Shown piece by piece: positions 1-9,700 of a DNA stretch of 32,945 nt (within the stretch, counting starts at the first letter, position 1; the number at the start of each line of letters is the position of its first letter). The notes under the pieces are model-generated. The model saw nothing but the letters and a program-made list of their open reading frames with translations. It ran no database searches and had not been told where the DNA came from. The DNA is from Mnemiopsis leidyi (lineage: Eukaryota > Ctenophora > Tentaculata > Lobata > Bolinopsidae). The DNA is taken from positions 58,347 to 91,291 of the forward strand of contig JH155463.1 of the NCBI GenBank assembly GCA_000226015.1, given 5' to 3'. The position numbers and the translations under genes are program-made.

Positions 1-88
<88 letters not shown>

Positions 89-116
89 CACACACACACA
101 CACACACCCACCCACC
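1..116. repeat. (CA)n microsatellite at window edge
   Basis: An almost pure CA dinucleotide run with one interruption (CATGCA near 86) and a short CCCA-rich end. It continues off the left edge, so its true length is unknown. Confidence 0.97.
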
Positions 117-573
117 CATGTGCCGCGACGTGAAGCTATGCCGGAGCGCAATCATTACGATTTAAAATTTAAATAACGTCCTACTCCTATTATTATATGT
201 CCTAGTCCTATGTTGTTCACAGTAAGCCAACATACTCATACATCATAGCCTTATGTCATGTCAATGTGTGAGATTTTGCCTCGTTTTACCGGGCGCTGTG
301 TGGGCGTGGCTCTCTCTACGTTTTGCGTTTCCCTAAGCAACAATTAGCCTGAGGTCTCCAGGCAAGCCTCGTTGTACGGCAGCGCGCACCCTCCTGCCAT
401 TTTATTCGCTTCGAATGAGGGTCGGACAAAGTCAGACAAGACGATGTTGAACACGTATATCCTTATCACTTATGCAAGCTTAGTTGCTCTTTTTTAAGTC
501 TAACCAAAGCCAGCTTTTGCGTAGCGTGCGTAACTTGGTTAAGTGAACGAGGTTGCTGATATTAACTTACAGT

Positions 574-740
574 TACTGTCGCGGCCATCACGTGCTCTCA
601 CGCATGGCGATGAAATTTTAGACTGTAGACGCGCATCGCCCGTTAAGAACGAGCTGGTTCTTAACAAAAGTTGCCGGGCCAGAAATGCGTGAGAGCACGT
701 GATGCGGATGGCCGCGACAGTATGAGTAGGTTCAACCTAC
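574..740. repeat. Foldback element with TGTCGCGG ends
   Basis: Left arm 574-605 and right arm 685-722 are reverse complements apart from a 5-base insertion. The interior holds a second hairpin (GTTAAGAAC at 642-650 with GTTCTTAAC at 657-665). The right flank ends in GTAGGTTCAACCTAC, a tip also seen in the related element at 1029-1116. MITE-like; no coding capacity. Confidence 0.8.
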
Positions 741-1028
741 AACATCTGCATCGGAACGCGTTTGTGAGCTTTTGTACGGCAGCGCGCCACGCGCACACTC
801 CTGTCATTTTATTTTCACAGAGGAATGATTGATGATGGTCGGAAAAAGTCAGACAAGTGAGCTTTTTCGTCGCGCGCCCGTCCTAATATATACAATATAG
901 TAATCTCGCACAGGGATGTACGTGTTTAGTTGTCTGACTTTGTCCGACCCTCATGTCATTCGAAGCGAAATAAAATGTTGAACTTGAAGCAAGAATAGGG
1001 GCGTACAAGTGTCTAGCAAAAATTTTTT

Positions 1029-1116
1029 GTAGGTTGATAACCTACTGTCGCGGCCATCACGCGCTGTCACGCATTTCTGGCCTGGCGAAGAAATTCTAGA
1101 CGCGCATCGCCCGTTG
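1029..1116 (+). repeat. 88 bp foldback-family element, left copy
   Basis: Begins with the hairpin tip GTAGGTTGATAACCTAC, continues with CTGTCGCGGCCATCACG, and ends near CGCATCGCCCGTTG. The reverse complement of 29300-29385 matches it nearly base for base, with only a 2-base indel and one substitution that I can see. Confidence 0.88.
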
Positions 1117-1293
1117 AAAATTTTTAAATTTTTATATGGCATTGGCAGCGCGCACGAGATCAGAGATGATGTCTGCCTAACTTTCAAACGAAACGTTACT
1201 GTTAACAGTTAAGAGAGCAGCAAACTGCGAGCCGCACGCGAGTCGGGTAACACCTCGACAAACCCTCCCGAAATTTCTATTTTCGGAGATTCT

Positions 1294-1559
1294 TTGTCGC
1301 GGTGATACCCGACTCACGCAGCTAAAGCTGAACGAGAACGTTAGACGGATATAATCTCGTCAAGAGATTCTCTATTCGCTTCGAATGAGTTGTACGGCAG
1401 CGGGCACCCTCCCGACAATAAATTCTCGCTTCAAATGAGGGTAAGACAAAGTCAGACAACGATATGAGGGTCAGTCAAAGTCTTGACGAGATTATATCCG
1501 TCTAACGTTCTAACGAAACGTTCAGCTTTAGCTGCGTGAGTCGGGTATCACCGCGACAA
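1294..1559. repeat. Foldback element, about 70 bp arms
   Basis: Left arm 1294-1364 (starts TTGTCGCGGTGATACCCGAC) and right arm 1482-1559 (ends GGGTATCACCGCGACAA) are reverse complements, with a few extra bases (AACGTTTCGTTAG side) in the right arm. The about 117 bp between them carries one copy of the TTGTACGGCAGCG repeat. The same arm sequence occurs several times in the right-hand cluster. Confidence 0.85.
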
Positions 1560-1760
1560 TCATTCAAAGTCAGACAACGATATTTGCCTGGGGACCTCAG
1601 GCTAATTGTTGCTTTGCGCAACGCCCGGTAAAACGATATTGGAGATGCCTGAAATTATCAATTACATAGTTAACTTTTAAACCTTGATGCTGGACGAGAT
1701 GATAATGATATCCGCGCGCGAGTCGGGTAACAGTAACACTAACAGTAACACCTCCACAAC

Positions 1761-3778
1761 TTGATGCTTGAAGTATACGCGTACGACTACGATAGTAGGT
1801 CCGGTCAACAACGTAGGCAAACCTATTTAACTTAAAGTAAAACTATAATGTATAATTAAAGATGCTACTGCTGCTCCTAACTCTAACAATAACAGTTGCC
1901 AATACTTGATAACCAGTAGTAGTACGGATACCATTAGGACATTACTCAATCATCAATCCGTTTGAGTATTGAGTCGTGAAGTAAAAGTATACAAAACAAA
2001 TCAAAGAAACGCACTGCAACTCTCGTTCGGGTCAAATGTAACCAAATTTGAGAAACACGACACCCTCAGAGCTGAGTACAACTACAAATCCTCCTCTATA
2101 AAATGCAGCATTGACCGGACCTAGCAACCAGGCTTTGTATATAGCAACCATTCAGTTACTGAGGTCTATTAATCTGATAAATTGTCATGTAGCACAGTGG
2201 AAATATATACGCCACAATTCAGTGATTACTATGGAGTGCATATACTTATCTGTTGTTTAACTTGCAACTAAGGAAGTTCGCGGAAGTTGGCTGCACGAGC
2301 CACCAGTTATATTGTCGGTATTAATTTCTTATCTGTTGGTATGATAAGATAAACTCATAATTTAAAAGTTAGCAACAGTTATCAAGATAACATCACGCAT
2401 CAATATCACTGTTCCCAGGGTACATGACATATAAACATCAAATATTTGGTGTTAACTAGAGACAGAAAAAGTAATGAATCTTGAGTTGTCTTTCTTCTTT
2501 AATTTGAAAAAGTTTTCTGGGACATGGACCAGCTCAAAATATCTCTCCAGAATGAAAATTCCCCAAAGAAATGTCAAAATTCGTTATCGAAATGCATACT
2601 CTATTAAATTTTATGCAAAGCATGATGGACCGCTTAATTTTCATAGCAGATTTACAAAAATTGTGACTGTTTTTAGCCGGCCAGTTTTATGCTTGCCACA
2701 ATTTTTTTCGTAAAACATTTAACGTTGGTTACGTCGAGCGTATTCAAAATTAATCATTGATCAATCTGAAACATCAAGGTGTAATTTTGTTACTCTTTTT
2801 CAGTCGAAAACTAAAATTTATGTTGAATAGCACTTATCGTTCTACCCCGACAAGAATATTGTATGAATCTTCCGACCAAATAAAACAATCAACAAATACA
2901 TTTTTCATTAATCCAATATCTAACCTGTCATTCCGTACCGGAAGAATGTTCCGAACCTGTTCCTACTGTAAGATTACTTGCGGAACATCCAAAAATTACA
3001 CAATAATTTGACCTACTTAAAGTCGAACCAAGTGCTTCAGATACTTTCAAAATATAAATTGGGACTGCTGAACATCAAACTTTAATTGGAAGTTACAGAA
3101 TGAAAGCAACACAGTACATATAATCTGTTTATAATCGACTTTCAGTGACTTGTTCTTAATGTACAGACCTATCGAATCGGATATTTTACAGTTACACAAT
3201 AAATATTTCTCTAAACTGAATCTACTGGAATCCTCCAAGTTTTGTCTCAACAATTTAACTTAATATTAACGAAAGTTACGTTAGCACTCAATCCAAAATA
3301 GAAAATAATTTGACGTTAATATTAAAGCAGATTAAGTTTATATGAGTGTCAAAATTAAGTTTCTGTATCAATAAATTTGCTAAGGTCACTTTTATTGGAT
3401 TCAAATACAATTAAATACTCAGAAAATTATATTTTTCTCGTGTAGGACCAATCTCAAGGTGAAAAGATGCGCCCATTTTTCTAATACTGTAGACCCCCGC
3501 ACAGCGCACTAAATGTGATGTGAAAATATAACAAATTCAAATATTTATATTATTAAAAGCAAGATCCGGTCACGTGATTGATACTCTGACTGTTGTGGTG
3601 AACTATGACGAGAATTGAGTAAGAAATGAAGTTAAATAAAGAACCAGTTTAGGGTGATATCTAATATATGGTGTGATATGTTGACTAGAGGGTCTCTCGC
3701 TCTGAGATCACGGGACCTGACCATCGACTTGTGTGCGGTATAATTTTATGTCTAGAACATTCCAGATCCTTTAAGGTG
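1761..3778. other. About 2 kb without recognisable gene, 3' flank of TOP1
   Basis: AT-rich sequence between the left foldback cluster and the TOP1 stop codon. The longest open frames (for example 2474-2713 and 2757-3011, plus strand) are under 90 residues, low in complexity and match no family I recognise. The TOP1 3' UTR must lie at the right end of this stretch on the minus strand. Confidence 0.6.
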
Positions 3779-6700
3779 TCACCATTCGAAGTCAGCAGTC
3801 GCCATTTCTATCGCCCACAGAAACTTTTCACGCTGAGTTTTATTGTACACTTTCTCGATAGGGACGTTGAATTTCTTAGTCCTGGTGCAAGAAATATTCA
3901 AATATATGTACTCAATTACAGAATAGATCTATAAGTTGCTTGTGGAAGCTTAAGTTTCATCTTTTGGCATAGATAAGTATAAAAACGCCCACTTCCCGTC
4001 CCCACCCCTCATTACCCCCGCCCTCACAGTTTAAAATCGTCAACTAACCATGCGACTGTTATCCTAGGGTCAAGATAGTTAAGTTTGCTGGTTCCCAGAG
4101 CTATGGTCTTGTTCTCCGCTTTGTCAGTTTCCTTCACCTGCAACTTTAGGAGAGCTTCTTGTAGTCTTTCCAGTTTCCTCTTTTCGACCTCGTACCGCCT
4201 GGTAGACAAAGCAAATTGTAGAGGGTTCGTTCGAGTCCAGACTTTCGGCGCATCGTAAAAATATATGAGAAAGAAGAAGTCTGCCCATTTTAATATTTTA
4301 GAAACGGAGATCAAAAAGAGATTGACCCCAAGGAATCTTGGACCCAGCTATTTCCTAAAATTATCCAGTAAACCCACTTTTTAGCTTTTTCGTTGTTTCG
4401 GTGGTGTCTGTAATAGTTTTTGGCCTCTTTGTACACTACTTTTTGTTTATTGACCTCCTCCTTCTTAGCATCTTTCTGGTTTTGGATATTTTCCATCTGT
4501 TTATCGAATGTCTTCGGAGCTGCACGCTGAAAAACTTAATGTCAGACTTTAGCGAAAAAAGTAAATTTCTATGTTAAATTTGTCATTCACTTATGTACAA
4601 CTTTCTATCTAATGGTTGCAGAAAACAGAAACTTCCTACCTGAGGATTACAGAAAACAGACACTTCCTACCTGATGATTACAGAAAATAGAAACTTCCTA
4701 CCTAAGGGTTACAGATAACAGAAACTTCCTACCTGATGGTTACAGATAACAGAAACTTCCAACCTGATAGCGACAGAAAACAGAAACTTCCTACCTGATG
4801 GTTACAGAAAACAGAAACTTTCTACCTGATGGTTACAGAGAACAGCTACAGCTCTGTTAGCTCGGTTGTATGTCAGGACAAGGTTAGGAAGGTCGCTCTT
4901 GGGATCCGTCTGTTCCTTTAGCTGTTGCTGCAATGTCCAGGACGCGTTGTAAGTACGGAAAACTTTAGCTGTCAGTCCATCCATTAACGTACCTGTAGAC
5001 GTGGGGGCTAGTGGTACAACAACACGAGTAATCAGTGATGTCAGATTAATAGATTAATAAAAACAACACGAGTAAACAGTGATGTCAGATTAATAGATTA
5101 ATAAAAACAACACGAGTAATCAGTGATGTCAGATTAATAGATTAATAAAAACAACACGAGTAAACAGTGATGTCAGATTGTGAAGGGCTCAAATAAGTTT
5201 TGTTTCATCTCTTAATGTATTCACATTTCAATACTAAATCTACTCAAAGCATCTGTTACTTGCAATAACTTAATTCACTTTGAAAAAACCTTACTCCTTG
5301 GGGGAGGGAGCAACCCGATTTTACGATCGACTTTTACCGGGAAAATCTTAAAACAGTGATGATTTGCATTGCATTGCGCATAATTTGACGTATTTCTAAG
5401 TTTCTATGACCCTGCTGCTTAAATTATACAAAAATGAAACCTTCTTCAACAACTCTCCTTCAAGAGCTTGAGTTGATTCATAACTGATATATGAATGTGC
5501 TAATTGCGCTTGTTATGATGTATCGGAGTAGTGTCCCTGACCTTTAAAGACCAAAATGTTAAGATAATACATACCGAGATACTCGTTCATTTTTGCAGTG
5601 TTCAGCCGATCAAAGAGGTCGTCTCCAGGTTCCTTATCCTTGATAAATATCTTGAGGTTCTTGAAGACACGCTTGTTGACTGCCACCCAGTTCTGATACC
5701 GAATAGAATCTTTACCCAAAAAGTCGAACTCGACAACGAATTCCTTGTCTTCCCATTTTTCGTGCAGCTCTGAAATTTAGGGAATAATATCTAAAACCAA
5801 GCTGGTTAGACCAATACGCACTTCGAAAGTAGAATTATATCCAATTGTTTGATGTTACAAAATCTTTCATTATCAACAATTAAAACCTGTAAAAAAACCA
5901 AAACCACAAGAATACGAAATTCCCCATCAATGATTGGTCATAAACAGTGAGCTCTTTTGATATTGCATGATGGGCCATCATGCAATATCAAAAGAGCATC
6001 CTTTACAATCTATACGAGTATTCCACTTCATAGGAACGGTGAAAATTCCTAGTTTGACGAGTCAGGTTTGGCAAGCATACAAACCGTTTTCCTCATCCAT
6101 AGAAATCGCAAACGTGCTGTTTGATTCGGTAAAAATGAGCCAGATTGGTGCGAAACTATGATCTTGTCAGTACTTAGAGGTACTACTTCAAACTTATTAA
6201 CCCCAGACGGTTCAGAAAGTACAAGCTTATCAATGGAGCAGTCTCCATCCTTAATAATAGTTCCCGGCTCCTCTTTAACAAGCTACAACACACTAGAAGG
6301 AACTGTTAATGAGCAGCACGTTGGTTCATCGTCTAAAATTTCTAATTGTATGACTGGCTTTAGATCGTTAAACATGCATTCTTGGGGGCACCGGCTTTTT
6401 GCCGCTGCCGCCCTCGCTGATTAGCTGCTATGACTTCGACTAGTAAAAATATAACAACAAGCCCCCAAAAATAGTCCAGACTCCAGATCACATTTGACTT
6501 ACTGATATGCTCGACTCTGAGCGAGCAGCAGCCTACAGTGTCAGCCTCATCGTCGTCCTTCTCGTTACCAGCTCTGAGAGCGAGCTTGTCGATGAAGTAC
6601 AGCGCCACTGCCCTCTGTCTGACCATCATTTCCTTGCTCTGGAAGTCTGCACGATAGTTCTCCCGAATCTTGTCCACACAGTTCTGAAATGACGTAAGGA

Positions 6701-9700
6701 AGGGTTTAAGCCGACGTAATTTCGGTTTGTGTATTGACGTCACTTGATGATCGGTCAAAACATCGATGAAGAAAGTGAGGTACAGGAAGGGGTGGTCCTA
6801 ATATGGAATAATTGAAATTTATGTGCCGGGGGCAAAACTATAATAATTTTGTGAAATCTGAATATAAACGATGAAAATACGACTAGAGTAATCGCCACCG
6901 ATCTGAATACTCTCACAAAGCAGGGCAAGGCTCACCGGGCATCATTTCCAACAGTTTACTTACAGCAATCGAACATTCTAGGACATAGAAATTTTACGGA
7001 GACGTACCGTTCTTTGTGCAAAAATTTTCTAAGTTACCAGTAAAATGCTTGCCAGATGTGCTTTTTACGCGCTGCGCGCGATTTTAGAAGACCCTTTTAA
7101 AAGAACCAGCATAAGTTAGCTACCTTGAGGTTACGCGCAGTCTCGTACTTGGCATGATCTTTCTCCCCTTTCAACTTTGAAGTTGGGTTCAACATGACAT
7201 ACTTGAAATTACCAAGAACATTCTCTTTCCAACATGCCAGCCATGTGACCTGAAATTGGAACACTGGGTAAGAAACTTCCTGACACACCGTTTACTCTGC
7301 TAAATGTTTTTTAAGCAGCGATTCACTAAATTCAAATGGTTCATATCACATAGAAAATATGAAATAAAATGTTTACAAGGTAAAATTTAAGGACAAAAAT
7401 GAACGATGAAAATGAAAATACAAACCTTGTTGTCGTGCTGCACTGCTTTCCACTTGTGTCCCTCCGGACACTTTGGGACAGGCTCCCCCTTCCCGATATT
7501 GATGATGATGGATTCTGGAGGCGTCCGTAATTTGATCTGACAAAACACATGGGTAACGTCACATAATTAGTGAAAAATAATTAGTGTTACTTTGTTAAGA
7601 CTATGGTGTATTATAAAGTTGCAGTCCGGAAGTTAGAACTTAAATCCTGGTGTAGATTTTGTAACTTAAATTTTATAACTTAAGATCCTGGAGCAGTTTT
7701 CTCGTTCATGGTCATTAATATTTGTCATCCGTAGCCAGTTATAATAATTGAGAAATTTTAAAATTGAAAAACCAAAGTGCGAGTTTTAGTACAAGTACAC
7801 AAGAAGTGGAAACTAAAAGGTCCGCAGTATTTTGAATTATGAAGTTTCTAGTGTTCTATTAGCAGACACACAGCGGGGGAGGAGTCGCAAAATCGTCTGA
7901 AAATTTTGGACAAATTTAAAAATTCTAAATCGCGTGTTTTGCTTTAGGACAAACAAACAGCTATCTAGATTCGACATTTCTGAGCAAGGGGGTCGTCGGC
8001 AAACGTTACGCTACTGCGTTCTATGAAGTTACAAGTTCTTTCTATAAAGTTTCTAACGTTCTATAAAGTTCCTAACGTCCTACAAAGTTTCTAACGTTCT
8101 AAAGAGTTGTTGACATTCTATAAAGTTCTACTAAGTTTCTAATACATCTCAAGTTCTATCTACCTTGCCCTGTTTGGGATGATCTCCTCTACCTCTGAAC
8201 AATCCTGGAGGCTCTATTCTGAAGTTCCCTACTTTCTGTATGTGACCGTCCACCTTACACAGCCCGTACACATCAGCTATAGCCTTGTTCTTGGCTTTCA
8301 GCTCCTGTAAATTACTGTCTTAGTGTCTGGTTAGTCACTGTTTAGTTGGAAATAGTGTGTCTTGTTTTATGTTTACTGCATTTGAACCTTTGTATCAGGA
8401 CTTTATTTAACTATTTAAGCTTATATTTAAGGTTTAAATATGGAACTGTGTGAATTTTTGTTGGGAGGAATAAGTGGAAATCTGAGAGGAAGAGCAGGTT
8501 GGGAGTTAAAGGATACCTCCTTTTCCTCCTTAGTGCGGTTTTTCCGCTTCGCAGCTTCTTCTAGGTAGTACTGGTGCATGTGACTGAAATCGCACAATTC
8601 CAACTTCTTTATAACTTCCCGTTCCTCTTGTGTCATCAACTGAAACGCAATGATATATACTTAGTTTTAAAATACTTTAAACAACAATTATTAATTAAAC
8701 ACTTAGAGTTAGCGATAGATTACTAAGGGTATTAATATAGGGTACTCTGACCAGGTCCCAAGTCCTGGCAAACAGTTTGATGTATGATATTTTAGTCCTT
8801 TTTATTATGGCCTGAGTTTCATCATTGACTTCCAATATACATTATTATAGAGTCCAGCTGTTTAGTACAGCGCTGTGTAAAATTAGAAGATGGGACAGAT
8901 TACCAAAGTTGGCTTGTCTAATTCCACCACAATATCGAGACATTTCTAGCAGCTGGTAACAGAGGATGCAGAGGATGTTGTTATTATAATAGCTCAGTTA
9001 GAACGTTACTCTACTTAACACGTGTATAATCACGTGTATAATATTGTATTGACATTTACCAGTACAGTACATACACACAGGTTACTTAACTCTGGTCAGA
9101 ACCCTCAATCTATACGAGTAGGGAGAATTTGTAACTTTCTAACATGCAACTTAAGATCATCAATATTTACCTTTCATACGTGTATTGTACTGAGGGAAGA
9201 GGCACCGGAAATTGCAAAGTTAGTTCGATTATCCGGCAATACATTTCACGTACATTAGAGTGCACACAATGTAAAGCACATACACACATACCTCCAGATC
9301 ATGAGAAGTATGCGAGTGGTCGGTGGTACACAAATTAAGATTTTACGTGACTAGTATTTAGTAAATGATGTGATGTCGCAGGAAGAATGCTAGAGTCTAA
9401 GACCCTAACTAGACGGCACGTATCGGATCACGTGTCGCGGCACGTGTCGCGGAACATGATCCTAACTAGACGGCACATGCCGCGATACGTACCGGGGAAC
9501 ATGATCCTAACTAGACGGCACATGCCGCGGTATGTGCTGCGACACGTGATCCGATACGTTCCGTCTAGCTAGGGTCTAAGGGTATGTTAGAAGTATTTTA
9601 TGGCTCCAAGGCCACGATTTCGGTACTGAAGATTTAAGTTAACTTTACACATGGGTTGGTGGTGTAGTGGTATCTACCCCGACTTTCCATGCAGAAGATC

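Larger units (their letters stand above)
372..1460. repeat. Three direct copies of a 70-86 bp repeat
   Basis: Copies lie at 372-441, 772-857 and 1390-1460. Each starts TTGTACGGCAGCG and ends with a version of AAAGTCAGACAA. An inverted partial copy of the end (TTGTCTGACTTTGTCCGACC) lies near 930-950 and a fragment near 28790. The copies look like pieces of one short mobile repeat that inserted repeatedly or was duplicated within the cluster. Confidence 0.75.
282..1635. repeat. Composite foldback element (outer inverted arms)
   Basis: The stretch 282-366 reappears in reverse complement at 1584-1635. Shared blocks are CGTTTTACCGGGCG at the outer side and AAGCAACAATTAGCCTGAGG at the inner side; the left arm carries about 30 extra bases between them. 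The arms enclose several smaller inverted repeats listed separately. No transposase-like frame is present, so this is a non-autonomous foldback or nested MITE cluster by structure; the superfamily is not identifiable from what I see. Confidence 0.7.

Noticed and set aside
282-1635. Autonomous transposon or virus-derived element in the repeat clusters
   Set aside because: No frame in either cluster resembles a transposase, polymerase, integrase or capsid protein.
2474-3011. Two short plus-strand frames after TOP1
   Set aside because: Under 90 residues each, no motif, no plausible splice partners and AT-rich composition.
4049-4049. TOP1 ending at the TGA just after the SKLNYLDPR exon
   Set aside because: A good GTTAGT donor splits the Trp codon, and an exon at 3881-3779 continues in phase with the conserved [14 protein letters not shown] tail, so the real stop is at 3779.
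6005-9121. 15 bp word CAATCTATACGAGTA shared at about 6006 and 9107
   Set aside because: One exact 15-mer pair in 33 kb is within chance expectation, and the flanks do not match.
9387-9572. 61-residue Arg/His-rich frame
   Set aside because: It is the translation of the palindromic CACGTG-rich foldback repeat, with no independent evidence of coding.
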